Positions 53,300 to 62,789 are shown, counted from the stretch's first letter. The stretch: DNA of 64,000 nt from Marinobacterium weihaiense (GCF_019061305.1 NZ_JAHQZT010000010.1:1-64000), one strand, 5' to 3'. A program made the numbers and translations. Notes: generated from the sequence alone by a model not told the origin.

Positions 53300-54485
53300 A
53301 CACCTCAAAACCCTGCCCCAGGATCCGATCCTGGGCCTGATGAAGACCTTCCGTGAAGATCCGCGCAGCAACAAGGTGGATCTGGGCGTCGGTGTCTACC
53401 GTGATGAAGCGGGCGCAACCCCGATCATGGCCGCAGTCCAGCAGGCGCAGCAGCGCCTGCTGGAGACCGAAACCACCAAGGCCTATATCGGCCCGGCCGG
53501 TGCCGAAGGTTTCAACCACCTGATCGGCCAGCTGCTGCTGGGTGCCGGCCACCCGGCGCTGAATGACGGCCGCGTCAACGTGGTACAGACACCGGGCGGC
53601 TGCGGCGCCCTGCGCATGGCCGCCGAGTTCCTCAAGCTGTGCAAGCCCGATACCACCGTTTGGGTCAGCACTCCGACCTGGGCCAACCACATCCCCCTGC
53701 TGGGCGGTGCTGGCCTGAGCATTCGCGAGTACCCCTACCTCGACAAGGCAACGCTCAGCGTCGACTTCGATGCCATGATGGCCTGCCTGGAACAGGCAGA
53801 CGCCGGTGATGTGGTACTCCTGCACGGCTGCTGTCATAATCCGTCCGGCGCAGATCTGGACGCCGATCAGTGGACCGCTATCACGGACCTGGTCGAGCGC
53901 AAGGGATTGCTGCCGTTTATCGATATTGCCTACCAGGGCCTGGGCGAAGGCCTGGAACAGGATGCACTGGGCGTACGCCTGATGGCCGAGCGCCTGCCGG
54001 AAGTGATTGTGGCTTCCTCCTGTTCCAAAAACTTCGGCCTCTACCGTGAACGTACCGGTGCCCTGATGCTGATTTCGGCCAATGCCGCTCAGGGCCAGGC
54101 TGCCACCAGCCAGCTGTTGAGTGCGATCCGGTCGCACTACTCCATGCCTCCCTCGCATGGCGCAGCGGTGGTCGAGATGATCCTCGACACACCCGAGCTG
54201 ATGCAGCAATGGCAGAACGAACTCAACGGAATGTGTACGCGCATCCTTGAGCTTCGCTCAGCGCTGAGCCGGGCACTCGGCCCGGCCGGCGACTTCAGCT
54301 TTATCGAACGGCAGCGTGGGATGTTTTCCTTCCTGGGAATCTCCCCGCAACAGGTACAGAGCCTGCGCGACGAGTTTGGCATCTACATGCTCGACTCCAG
54401 TCGGATCAACATTGCCGGTCTTTCCACCGCTACCCTGCCCCGTGTTGCCGAGGCTCTGAAGGAGGTGGCTGGACGCGCTGAATAA
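53292..54485 (+). CDS. Aspartate/aromatic aminotransferase (TyrB-like)
   Basis: A 397-residue PLP aminotransferase of the class I AspC/TyrB branch: ILGLMKTFREDPRSNKVDLGVGVYRDE, LLHGCCHNPSGADL, FIDIAYQGLGEG, the PLP lysine in SSCSKNFGLYRERTG, and the substrate-binding arginine near SSRINIAG. Context makes aromatic amino acids the likely substrates: it would form aryl pyruvates for the preceding oxidoreductase. ATG 53292 sits inside the last codons of that gene (8-base overlap), so translation is coupled. Confidence 0.9.
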   Translation: MFEHLKTLPQDPILGLMKTFREDPRSNKVDLGVGVYRDEAGATPIMAAVQQAQQRLLETETTKAYIGPAGAEGFNHLIGQLLLGAGHPALNDGRVNVVQTPGGCGALRMAAEFLKLCKPDTTVWVSTPTWANHIPLLGGAGLSIREYPYLDKATLSVDFDAMMACLEQADAGDVVLLHGCCHNPSGADLDADQWTAITDLVERKGLLPFIDIAYQGLGEGLEQDALGVRLMAERLPEVIVASSCSKNFGLYRERTGALMLISANAAQGQAATSQLLSAIRSHYSMPPSHGAAVVEMILDTPELMQQWQNELNGMCTRILELRSALSRALGPAGDFSFIERQRGMFSFLGISPQQVQSLRDEFGIYMLDSSRINIAGLSTATLPRVAEALKEVAGRAE

Positions 54486-54495
54486 CCTGCACTCG

Positions 54496-54526
54496 AGCCC
54501 CTGCCACCGCAATGGCAGGGGCTTTT
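54496..54526 (+). terminator. Terminator after the aminotransferase gene
   Basis: 10-bp stem GCCCCTGCCA (54497-54506) / TGGCAGGGGC (54513-54522), loop CCGCAA, then TTTT. It separates the IOR-aminotransferase pair from the NSS transporter, although read-through is possible. Confidence 0.85.
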
Positions 54527-54575
54527 CAGTCCCGGCACTGACCGATAACAATAACGATACCGGAGAACTCTTATA

Positions 54576-55961
54576 ATGAGTCAAGCAACACCCAAGGCAC
54601 ACCAGCAGGCGGGCAACCTCTGGTCATCCCGTATGGCATTCATTCTGGCGGCGGTCGGCTCCGCTGTCGGTCTGGGCAATATCTGGAAATTCCCCTATAT
54701 CACCGGCGAAAACGGTGGTGGCGCCTTTGTTCTGATTTATCTGGCTTGTATCGCGCTGGTCGGTATCCCCGTACTGATCGCCGAAGTCATGGTCGGCCGT
54801 CGTGGCGGCCAAAGCCCCGTGGCCAGCATGCGCGAGCTAACCACTGCTGAAGGCACAGCCAAGGGCTGGCGCCTGATCGGCTGGAACGGCATTATCGCGT
54901 CCTTCCTGGTACTGTCGTTCTACTCCGTCATCGGCGGCTGGGCCCTGGCTTATGTCGGCAAAATTGCTTCCGGTGTGTTCACCGGTGCAGACGCCGCCAC
55001 CATTGGCGGCGCTTTCGAAGGCATGCTCGCCAGCACCGGCGACCTGCTGCTCTGGCACAGTATTTTCATGGCCGTGGTCGTGCTAATCGTCGGCCGCGGC
55101 ATCCGCTCCGGCATGGAAAAAGCCATCAACACGCTGATGCCACTGCTGTTCGTACTGTTGTTCATCATGGTCGGCTACGCCACTACCACCGGCAAGTTCG
55201 GTGAAGCCGTCAGCTTCATGTTCTCGCCCGACTTCAGCAAGCTCACTACCGAGGGTGTACTGAAAGCCCTTGGCCATGCTGCCTTTACTTTGAGCATCGG
55301 TATCGGCGTGATGATGGCCTACGGCTCCTACCTGCCACAGAAGGTAAATATCGCCCGTACCGCCATGACCATCGCCTTCATGGATACCGGTGTGGCCCTG
55401 CTGGCCGGTCTGGCGATCTTCCCGCTGGTCTTCGCCAACGGCCTTGAACCTGGCGCAGGCCCGGGCCTGATCTTCGTCACCCTGCCCCTGGCGTTCGGCC
55501 AGATGACCGGTGGCGTGCTCTTCGGCACCCTGTTCTTTGGCCTGCTGCTGGTCGCAGCCCTGACCTCCGCCATCTCCATGCTGGAGCCGGTGGTGGAGTG
55601 GCTGGAAGAACACAAGGGTATCAGTCGTGCCAAGAGCGCCTTTTTCGGCGGCCTGGCTATTTGGCTGGTTGGCATCGGCACCGTGCTGTCGTTCAATGTC
55701 TGGTCTGACATTCACCCGCTGGGCTTCCTGCCCTACTTCGAGGGCAAGACCCTGTTCGACCTGCTGGACTTCCTGGTGTCCAGCCTGATGATGCCGCTGG
55801 GCGGTCTGGCCATTGCCCTGTTTGTCGGCTGGGCGATGCAACGCCAGGGCCTGGATGACGAGATAGGCCTCAAGGGCGCTGTCTACTCCGCCTTCATGTT
55901 TGTCCTGCGCTACCTGACGCCGGCCGGTATTGCCGTGGTCTTCCTGTACAACCTGCTCTAA
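54576..55961 (+). CDS. Sodium-dependent NSS-family amino acid transporter
   Basis: A 461-residue, 11-12-TM transporter with the NSS hallmark in helix 1, AVGSAVGLGNIWKFPY (Na+ and substrate site), then GGGAFVLIYL, PVLIAEVMVGRRG and LTSAISMLEP in helix 8. It resembles bacterial LeuT/TnaT/MhsT-type carriers. Next to an aromatic aminotransferase and an indolepyruvate oxidoreductase it most likely imports tryptophan or other hydrophobic amino acids. It lies 49 bases after the preceding terminator. Confidence 0.9.
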   Translation: MSQATPKAHQQAGNLWSSRMAFILAAVGSAVGLGNIWKFPYITGENGGGAFVLIYLACIALVGIPVLIAEVMVGRRGGQSPVASMRELTTAEGTAKGWRLIGWNGIIASFLVLSFYSVIGGWALAYVGKIASGVFTGADAATIGGAFEGMLASTGDLLLWHSIFMAVVVLIVGRGIRSGMEKAINTLMPLLFVLLFIMVGYATTTGKFGEAVSFMFSPDFSKLTTEGVLKALGHAAFTLSIGIGVMMAYGSYLPQKVNIARTAMTIAFMDTGVALLAGLAIFPLVFANGLEPGAGPGLIFVTLPLAFGQMTGGVLFGTLFFGLLLVAALTSAISMLEPVVEWLEEHKGISRAKSAFFGGLAIWLVGIGTVLSFNVWSDIHPLGFLPYFEGKTLFDLLDFLVSSLMMPLGGLAIALFVGWAMQRQGLDDEIGLKGAVYSAFMFVLRYLTPAGIAVVFLYNLL

Positions 55962-55967
55962 ACCCAA

Positions 55968-55994
55968 GGCCCCGCTTTTGCAGCGGGGCCGTTT
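55968..55994 (+). terminator. Terminator after the NSS transporter
   Basis: 8-bp stem GGCCCCGC (55968-55975) / GCGGGGCC (55983-55990) with a TTTTGCA loop, then GTTT, 6 bases after the stop codon. Confidence 0.82.
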
Positions 55995-56071
55995 CAACCG
56001 GTGCAACGCCGATGACACCCGCCCCGCGGCCGGTCTAGAATGTAGCTATATTTTTTGCCTGCGAGCGGTTC

Positions 56072-57463
56072 ATGACCTCCGATGATTCTGCGCTGTACCC
56101 GTCCGCTTCCGTACGCTGGCTGACGCTGCTCAGCATCTGCGTGGCGACCTTCCTGATGCCGATGAGCATGTCGGCGGTCAATGTGGCCCTGCCCGCCATC
56201 GCCGAAGACCTCAACGCCGACGCCGTGCTGGTGAGCTGGATTCCGACCATGAACCTGCTCGGGGCCATCGCGTTGCAACTGCCCGCTGGACGCATCGCCG
56301 ACATGATCGGGCGCAAGAAGGTCTTTCTTGCCGGTCTGCTGCTGTTTGCGCTCAGCTCCTTTGCCATCATCCTGATCGAGCACATCTACTGGCTGCTGCT
56401 AATGCGCCTGCTACAGGGAATCTCCGGGGCCATGGTCTTCGGGACCGGCATGGCCATCGTCTCTCAGGTATTTGCCAACCACGGCCGCGGCATGGCGCTG
56501 GGACTGACCTCCACCTCGGTCTATCTGGGCCTCACCTGCGGCCCGCCCATCGGCGGCTGGCTGACCGAAGCCTGGGACTGGCATGCCGTCTTTCTGGCGC
56601 CGCTGCCGTTGGCCGTGCTCTGTACCATTCTGGTCGGCATCCATGTACGCGAGACCGAGCGCCAGGCGGACCAGCGCCTGGACTGGATCGGCAGCCTGCT
56701 GTTCATCGCCGCCTCCAGCCTGTTCTTTGTCGGCCTGTCCGAACTGCCGGCGCTCGCTGGCGGGCTGCTGGCTTTGGCCGGGCTCGCGCTGCTGGGCGCT
56801 TTCATCTATCAGCAGGAACGCTCGCCGTATCCGTTGATTCGCTTGCGCCGAATGGTCAACAACCAGGTGTTTTTCCGCTCGATCCAGGCCAGCTTTTTCA
56901 TGTACGCCGCCAACTATCCGCTGCAGTTCATGCTCAGTCTCTATCTGCAGTACATTCGCGGCCTGTCCCCCGCTGAAGCGGGTGAACTGATGCTGCTGCA
57001 GGCGATGATGATGGCGATTCTGGCGCCCCTGGCTGGTCGTCTGTCCGATCACTTCGAGCCGCGCATTCCAGCCACCCTGGGGTGCCTGCTGTTTGCAGCG
57101 GGTTTCGTGATTCTGGCCCTGCTGGAACAGGACAGCAGCATGACTCAGGTCGTGATCGCCCTGCTGGTCATGGGCACCGGGTTCGGGTTGTTCTCGTCGC
57201 CCAACAACAATGGTGCCCTGAGCGTGGTGCCAACCGACAAGCTCAGCATTGCGTCGTCGCTGCTCAACATCTCGCGTACCCTGGGCAACATGCTCGGCAT
57301 GGCCGTGGTGGTGTTCCTGTTCAACCTGCTGATTGGCAATGCGCAGCTGGTGCCGGAGCAGTTCCCGGCCCTGATCCGCCTGCTGGAGATCGCCTTTGCG
57401 CTCTGCGCGGGCTATGCCCTGATGGCGGCCTGGCGCTCATGGTCAAGGGGAAAGGTGAGGTAA
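56072..57463 (+). CDS. MFS drug-exporter-like protein, DHA2 (EmrB/QacA) type
   Basis: A 463-residue protein with about 14 TM helices: FLMPMSMSAVNVALPAIAEDL at TM1, SWIPTMNLLGAIALQLPAGRIADMIGRKKVF (motif A, in pieces), LMRLLQGISGAM, and LGLTCGPPIGGWLTE (motif C). It is probably a proton-coupled exporter of hydrophobic compounds. No membrane-fusion protein or regulator is adjacent. It is convergent with the aldehyde dehydrogenase gene across a shared hairpin. Confidence 0.88.
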   Translation: MTSDDSALYPSASVRWLTLLSICVATFLMPMSMSAVNVALPAIAEDLNADAVLVSWIPTMNLLGAIALQLPAGRIADMIGRKKVFLAGLLLFALSSFAIILIEHIYWLLLMRLLQGISGAMVFGTGMAIVSQVFANHGRGMALGLTSTSVYLGLTCGPPIGGWLTEAWDWHAVFLAPLPLAVLCTILVGIHVRETERQADQRLDWIGSLLFIAASSLFFVGLSELPALAGGLLALAGLALLGAFIYQQERSPYPLIRLRRMVNNQVFFRSIQASFFMYAANYPLQFMLSLYLQYIRGLSPAEAGELMLLQAMMMAILAPLAGRLSDHFEPRIPATLGCLLFAAGFVILALLEQDSSMTQVVIALLVMGTGFGLFSSPNNNGALSVVPTDKLSIASSLLNISRTLGNMLGMAVVVFLFNLLIGNAQLVPEQFPALIRLLEIAFALCAGYALMAAWRSWSRGKVR

Positions 57464-57469
57464 GAGCAT

Positions 57470-57496
57470 AAAAAAGCCGGGGCACAAGGCCCCGGC
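57470..57496 (-). terminator. Terminator of the aldehyde dehydrogenase gene
   Basis: 8-bp stem GCCGGGGC (57476-57483) / GCCCCGGC (57489-57496) with a 5-base loop. On the minus strand it is followed by six Ts (57470-57475). The plus-strand side has AAAAC, so it mainly serves the minus-strand gene. Confidence 0.88.
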
Positions 57497-57539
57497 AAAA
57501 CACTTCCGTAGCAAGAACGGGAAAGTGAGATGATGCAGA

Positions 57540-58955
57540 TCAGCCGCGGCTGATATTGAGCAACTGTGACTGGGTGTACTCCAGCAGACCTTCTTCACCG
57601 AATTCAACACCGATGCCAGACATCTTGCTGCCACCGAAGGGGCAGTGGGGCAGGACTTCGGCGTGGTTGTTGATCCAGGCAGTACCGCTTTCAAGACGTG
57701 CCGCCACCGAGCGCGCCTGTTCGATATCATTGCCCCAGACGGAACCGCCCAGGCCATTGATGTTGTCGTTGGCCAGTGCCACCGCCTCGTCGATATCGCG
57801 GTAGCTGACCACGGGCAGCACCGGGCCGAACTGTTCTTCGTCCACCAGGCGCACACCATTGCTGATGCCGGCCACGATGGTCGGCGGATAGAAGTAGCCG
57901 TTGCCGGGCTGGACTGCGCCGCCACTCAGCACCTGAGCCCCCTGGGCACGGGCATCTTCCACCAGCGCCGCAACCAGGTCCAGCTGAGCCTGGTTCGTGA
58001 CCGGGCCAAAAGTCACGCCGGCTTCAAGGCCGTTGCCGACCACCTGCTCGCGCGCGATGGCCGCCAGACGCTGGCAGACGTCGTCATACTGGGATTCATG
58101 CACGTACAGGCGCTTGAGCGCGGCACAGGTCTGACCCATGTTGACGAATGCGGTCTGGAACAGGGCCGGAACATACTTGTCCAGGTCGGTACCCGGCAGC
58201 ACGATACCGGCATCGTTGCCGCCCAGCTCCAGCGTCAGGCGCTTCAGATTGTCCGCGGCCTTGCGCATGATGTCCTGACCGGTCGGAGTGGATCCGGTGA
58301 AGACGATCTTGCGAATATCCGGGTGCTGGGTCATGGCACGGCCGATACCGCCTTCACCGGTGACGATGTTGATCACGCCGGCCGGCACGACTTCGTTAAT
58401 CAGCTCGACCAGTTTCAGGGTGCTGAACGGGGTAAAGGAGGACGGCTTGGATACCACGGTGTTGCCGGTCCGCAGCGCCGGCATGATGTGCCAGACGGCA
58501 ATCATCAGCGGCCAGTTCCAGGGCGTGATGGACCCCACCACACCCAGCGGCTTGTGATGCAGTTCGGCCAGACGGGTTTCGCTGTCCTCGATCACCTTGA
58601 CCGGAATATCCAGATCGGCGTTGTAGCGGGTCCAGCCGGCGGCCGCGCCCACTTCCATCTGCGCCAGCGCCATCGGTTTGCCCTGCTCCAGGGTCACCAG
58701 CTGGGCCAGCTCGTCGGCATGTGCATCGATCAGGTCGGCAATGCGATGCAGCATCGCCTTGCGGTCCGCATCAGCGGTGTGCTGGAACGTTTTGAAAGCG
58801 GTATTGGCCGCTGCAACGGCGGCATCCACCTGCTCCGGTGAGGCCGCCGGACACTGCGCGAAGGCTTCACCGGTTGCCGGGTTTACCACGCCGAAGGCTT
58901 CGCGCTCGCCCGCCACTGCCTGACCGTTGATAAAAAGAGTCGATACCGTCTGCAT
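57540..58955 (-). CDS. NAD(P)-dependent aldehyde dehydrogenase
   Basis: A 471-residue ALDH-superfamily enzyme: VVNPATGEAF, TPWNWPLMIAVW, KPSSFTPFSTLKL, FTGSTPTGQDIM, the general-base glutamate in LELGGNDAGIV, the catalytic cysteine in NMGQTCAALKRLYV, and EEQFGPVLPV. It oxidises an aldehyde to the acid. The substrate is not evident; NDAGIV replaces the more common NPxIV. The nearby porin and betT raise the possibility of a choline- or carbon-source-related role, but betA/betB/betI are not adjacent. Confidence 0.9.
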   Translation of the reverse strand: MQTVSTLFINGQAVAGEREAFGVVNPATGEAFAQCPAASPEQVDAAVAAANTAFKTFQHTADADRKAMLHRIADLIDAHADELAQLVTLEQGKPMALAQMEVGAAAGWTRYNADLDIPVKVIEDSETRLAELHHKPLGVVGSITPWNWPLMIAVWHIMPALRTGNTVVSKPSSFTPFSTLKLVELINEVVPAGVINIVTGEGGIGRAMTQHPDIRKIVFTGSTPTGQDIMRKAADNLKRLTLELGGNDAGIVLPGTDLDKYVPALFQTAFVNMGQTCAALKRLYVHESQYDDVCQRLAAIAREQVVGNGLEAGVTFGPVTNQAQLDLVAALVEDARAQGAQVLSGGAVQPGNGYFYPPTIVAGISNGVRLVDEEQFGPVLPVVSYRDIDEAVALANDNINGLGGSVWGNDIEQARSVAARLESGTAWINNHAEVLPHCPFGGSKMSGIGVEFGEEGLLEYTQSQLLNISRG

Positions 58956-59022
58956 TTCGGAATCCTTACATTCAAAGGGCCTGCCGACTGTTGCGGCAGG
59001 TCCGGGTTAACGCTGAATCAAA

Positions 59023-60345
59023 TCAGAATGGAACAATCGCAATCATCTGCGCATAGACATTGGTGCCGTCGTTACCGATCTGCGTGCCCCTGCTGCTGTC
59101 TGGAGTATAGAAGCCGACCAGCGGGCTGAGGATCAGATTCGGGGTCACGACCCATTCGGCATACAGATCGATTTCGCGCCCGTCATTGGCACCGTTGCCC
59201 TGGGTATCGCTGAAGTCGAAGTACAGTGCGCCCAGGCTCAACATCTCGGTCGGGCTGGCTTTCACACCCACATGGTGTACATCGGTGCCGCTATTGAAGG
59301 GGCCGGCATAGTTGGCGGCCACTTCGCCCTGGAACCAGGTGCCGTAACCACGGTTGAAACCGAAAAACAGCGGATCGAAGCCGTCCTCAAAGCGGGCGTA
59401 ACGGTAGTTGACGCTCGGCGACCAGGGCAAGTCGGCAAAGGTCCAACCCGCTTCGGCATACCAGGCATCGGCATCTTTTGCGGTATTGTCACCCTGATCC
59501 TGGGTCACAAATTCAGCCGACAGGAACAGGTTTTCAACACCGGCGTTGCCCTGATAGCGCAAGCTCAGGGTTTCCTGGCCGTCACGATGGCTCAGGCCAT
59601 AGCGCTCGTTGACATCCAGCCCCTCGATATAAGTGGCCGCGAAGGTTCCCTGCGGCAGCACGTATTCGGCGTTCAGACCGGCCAGTTCCATTTCCGCCTG
59701 AGACCGGTTGTCGGACTCCAGCCAGAACAGGTCGGCACGCACTCCTTCACTGACGCCCACACGCACGATGGCGGTACGGTCAAATGCCTTGCGTGCCGCC
59801 AGCCAGTAGGCGCCGCCACGGTTCAGCGATTTGCCCAGCCCTTCGCCGAAATTGAGCGCATCCCCGTTGATCAGAAAGCCATCGCCGATGCTGAACTGCT
59901 GACGACCAAAGGACAGTTCCAGGCCGTCTTCACCCAGTGCCGGAATCAGGGAGCCGGAGCGCCAGCCCAGGTAGGCATCTTCCAGCGCCGTTTCGCGTTC
60001 GTCACCGGTACTGAAACCGGCGGCATCGCCATCACCCCAGGTTGCTGAACTGACCGCGCTGATACCGCCATAGACTGCCGCGCCGCGGCTGCCATATGCA
60101 TGACTACCGGACAGACCGTACTTGATATAGCCTTCCTGCCAGTCGGAGCCACCGCCATCGGTACGGCCAACGGTGTTGTAGTTCTCTTCGCTGGAAAACA
60201 CGCCCAGCACCGCTTCAACATCAAGGTTGAGTTCAGTGCCGTTCTGCGAATGAAGTGTATAGGCCGATGCCGGCGCCGCGATGGCCGCCGCCACCGCTGT
60301 GCTCAGCAGATAACCGGAAATACGGCGAGCAGTCTGATTGTTCAT
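59023..60345 (-). CDS. Outer-membrane porin, alginate-export-like beta barrel
   Basis: A 440-residue exported protein with a signal peptide (residues 1-28, ending APASA), alternating amphipathic strands throughout, and a C-terminal phenylalanine (IAIVPF), the BAM recognition signature. Features such as EDAYLGWRSG and LSFGRQQFSIGDGFLINGDAL resemble the Alginate_exp/OprE-like porin families. The ligand is unknown. ATG 60345 has GAGGGA 6 bases upstream. It is 67 bases downstream of the aldehyde dehydrogenase gene on the map but transcribed toward it, so cotranscription is possible. Confidence 0.83.
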   Translation of the reverse strand: MNNQTARRISGYLLSTAVAAAIAAPASAYTLHSQNGTELNLDVEAVLGVFSSEENYNTVGRTDGGGSDWQEGYIKYGLSGSHAYGSRGAAVYGGISAVSSATWGDGDAAGFSTGDERETALEDAYLGWRSGSLIPALGEDGLELSFGRQQFSIGDGFLINGDALNFGEGLGKSLNRGGAYWLAARKAFDRTAIVRVGVSEGVRADLFWLESDNRSQAEMELAGLNAEYVLPQGTFAATYIEGLDVNERYGLSHRDGQETLSLRYQGNAGVENLFLSAEFVTQDQGDNTAKDADAWYAEAGWTFADLPWSPSVNYRYARFEDGFDPLFFGFNRGYGTWFQGEVAANYAGPFNSGTDVHHVGVKASPTEMLSLGALYFDFSDTQGNGANDGREIDLYAEWVVTPNLILSPLVGFYTPDSSRGTQIGNDGTNVYAQMIAIVPF

Positions 60346-60661
60346 GGGTTTTCCCTCTACTTGACGATTCAGTGAGGACCGGGGAACCGCCAATTGTTGT
60401 TGTCATTCCACAAGCGTAGAACGCGGCTGTAAACCAGATGCGCGGTTAATGTATGAACTTGTGGCGGTTTGTAACAAATTGTAACCGCAAGACTCCGCTC
60501 CCTATGGAAGCCGGATCCGGGCGGCCTGACGCCCGCTTTGAACAGCGGCAATCGGCGCGTTTTTTGCGCTCATTTTTCAAGCTGTCATACTGAACGCTGA
60601 CCAAAGCCGAGTGCTCTTCGGACACACCGGCTGGAATGTCGACTGGAACAAGGAGTCAGGT
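60346..60661. promoter_or_regulatory. Divergent control region between porin gene and betT
   Basis: A 316-base non-coding stretch, the longest in the window. It holds GCGGTT at 60442-60447 and again at 60464-60469 (22 bases apart, two helical turns). An inverted copy AACCGC at 60483-60488 forms a dyad with the second (arms extend to CTTG...CAAG). TGTAAC at 60470 and 60480 makes a 10-base-spaced direct repeat within the dyad. This looks like a multi-site operator serving both genes. A GC-rich stretch, 60509-60560, has no clear feature. Confidence 0.5.
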
Positions 60662-62779
60662 ATGACGACAGCCCCCAAAGAACGCAATTCGACCATTCTG
60701 GTACCGGTATTTCTGCCGGCGGTCGTTGTGATCGTGTTGATGGTCATTGGCACCATCAGCAACCCGAAACTGGCCGGCGAGGTGTTTTCCGACACCCTGG
60801 CCTACGTGACCACCAGCTTTGGCTGGTTCTATATGCTCGCCGTTGCACTGTTTCTGATCTTTATCGTCAGTGTCGCCTTCAGCCGCTGGGGCAACACCAA
60901 GCTGGGGCCGGACCATGCCGAGCCGGAATACGATTTCAAATCCTGGTTTGCCATGCTGTTCTCGGCCGGATACGGCATTGCCCTGCTGTTCTTCGGCGTG
61001 GCCGAGCCGGTATTGCACTATGCGTCGCCGCCGGCCGGTGCCCCGGAGACCATCGACGCCGCCAAACAGGCGATGCAGATTGCCTATTTCCACTGGGGCT
61101 TTCATATCTGGGCCATTTACGGCCTGGTCGGCCTGTCGCTGGCCTACTTCGCCTTTCGCCACGGCCTGCCCCTGGCCATGCGCTCCACCCTGTACCCGTT
61201 GATCGGTGACCGCATTCACGGCTGGATGGGCCACACCGTCGATACCTTTGCCATTCTGGGCACTCTGTTCGGTATCGCCACCACCCTGGGCCTGTCGGTC
61301 GCGCAGATCAATGCAGGGGTCAACTACCTGTTTCCCTCGGTTCCAGTGAACACTACCTTTCAGGTCATCGCCATTGCCGCCATTACGGGTTTGGCCATTT
61401 TTTCGGTGGTGGCCGGCATGGACAAGGGGGTCAAGCGCCTGTCGATGATCAATATCGGGTTGGCTATCGCGCTGCTGATCTTCGTGTTCATCGTGGGTCC
61501 CACCATCTTTATTCTGGAGACCTTCGTTGAAAACACCGGCAGCTACCTGAGCAATATCGTCGAGCGTACCTTCAGCCTGCAGGCGTACACGGCCAGTGAC
61601 TGGATCGGCAACTGGACCCTGTTCATCTTCGGCTGGACCATTGCCTGGGCGCCCTTTGTGGGCCTGTTCATTGCCAAGATCAGCCGCGGCAGGACCATTC
61701 GCCAGTTCGTGGTGGGTGTCATGCTGGTGCCGACCATTTTCACCTTTCTCTGGTTCTCGGTGTTTGGCGATACCGCGCTGCACCTGATCATGGTGGAGGG
61801 CTACACCTCGCTGATCGACGAAGTGCAGAACGATCATGCCATCGCGCTGTTCAAGCTTTACGAGCGTCTGCCGCTGACCGCTATCGTTTCGTTCATCACC
61901 GTGATCCTGATCATCACCTTCTTCGTCACCTCCTCCGACTCCGGCTCTCTGGTCATCGACTCGCTGGCATCGGGCGGCGCCTTGCAGACACCGGCCTGGC
62001 AGCGGGTGTTCTGGGCCACGACCGAAGGGGTGGTCGCTGCCGTGCTGCTGGTCGCCGGGGGCCTGGGTGCTCTGCAGACCGCTTCCATTGTCAGCGCACT
62101 GCCCTTTGCCATCATCATGCTGATCGCCATGGCCGGCATGTGGCGAGCGCTGGTGATCGAGCAGCACCATGAAGCCAGCCTGCAGAGCCACATGCAGACA
62201 CACCGCCAGAGCGGTGGCAGCAAGCAGGGCCCCGGGGTCTGGAAGAAACGCCTGGCGTCCCTGGTCGACTTCCCCAGCAAGGAAGATGTTGAGCGCTTCA
62301 TTCACACCACGGCCTACACCAGCATGGAGCGTGTCAAACAAGAGCTGGAAGACAAGGGCTGGCCAGCGGAGGTCACCTTTGACGAACACAACTGGCGCGC
62401 GCACATCGATGTCATCAAACCGGGCGAGCTGGAATTCATCTACGAAATCCGCCTGCGCGGCTACGCCATGCCGGCCTTTGCCTACCCGGAAATGGACCGG
62501 GATCCGGACGGGGATGAACATTATTACCGGGCCGAGGTGTTCCTGCGCCGTGGCGGCCAGGCCTATGACGTCTACAGCTATGACCAGCAGGACATCATCA
62601 GCGACATTCTCGATCAGTTCGAAAAATACCTGCACTTCCTGCATACCTCACCGGGCATTCTGCCCTGGCAGATGGAAGAACATGACGACGACCTGAGCAA
62701 ACCGGAAGACGAGGAGACACACCCCGAGGTCGATGCCGGGCCTGAGCCGGACCGGAGGCCGGCAACAGAGCTACGTTGA
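60662..62779 (+). CDS. betT: Choline transporter BetT (BCCT family, long C-terminal tail)
   Basis: A 705-residue protein. A BCCT core of 12 TMs (residues ~15-525) has FFGVAEPVLHYASPP, AYFHWGFHIWAIYGLVG, GNWTLFIFGWTIAWAPFVGLFIAKISRGRT and FFVTSSDSGSLVIDSLA (read in pieces). A ~180-residue hydrophilic C-terminal domain, typical of osmotically controlled BetT, contains AHIDVIKPGELEFIYEI. It imports choline with H+ or Na+. ATG 60662 has AAGGAG 6 bases upstream; the frame extends 17 codons further. It is divergent from the porin. Confidence 0.92.
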   Translation: MTTAPKERNSTILVPVFLPAVVVIVLMVIGTISNPKLAGEVFSDTLAYVTTSFGWFYMLAVALFLIFIVSVAFSRWGNTKLGPDHAEPEYDFKSWFAMLFSAGYGIALLFFGVAEPVLHYASPPAGAPETIDAAKQAMQIAYFHWGFHIWAIYGLVGLSLAYFAFRHGLPLAMRSTLYPLIGDRIHGWMGHTVDTFAILGTLFGIATTLGLSVAQINAGVNYLFPSVPVNTTFQVIAIAAITGLAIFSVVAGMDKGVKRLSMINIGLAIALLIFVFIVGPTIFILETFVENTGSYLSNIVERTFSLQAYTASDWIGNWTLFIFGWTIAWAPFVGLFIAKISRGRTIRQFVVGVMLVPTIFTFLWFSVFGDTALHLIMVEGYTSLIDEVQNDHAIALFKLYERLPLTAIVSFITVILIITFFVTSSDSGSLVIDSLASGGALQTPAWQRVFWATTEGVVAAVLLVAGGLGALQTASIVSALPFAIIMLIAMAGMWRALVIEQHHEASLQSHMQTHRQSGGSKQGPGVWKKRLASLVDFPSKEDVERFIHTTAYTSMERVKQELEDKGWPAEVTFDEHNWRAHIDVIKPGELEFIYEIRLRGYAMPAFAYPEMDRDPDGDEHYYRAEVFLRRGGQAYDVYSYDQQDIISDILDQFEKYLHFLHTSPGILPWQMEEHDDDLSKPEDEETHPEVDAGPEPDRRPATELR

Positions 62780-62789
62780 CCCTTTAAAC

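Noticed and set aside
54576-55961. Long minus-strand frames opposite the NSS transporter (e.g. 55083-56018)
   Set aside because: They are shadow frames. The plus strand shows a clear NSS signature and a normal SD.
60656-62644. 662-codon open frame on the minus strand
   Set aside because: It is antisense to betT, has His/Gln/Asp-rich composition typical of a shadow frame, and has no recognisable domain. The plus-strand BCCT protein fully explains the region.
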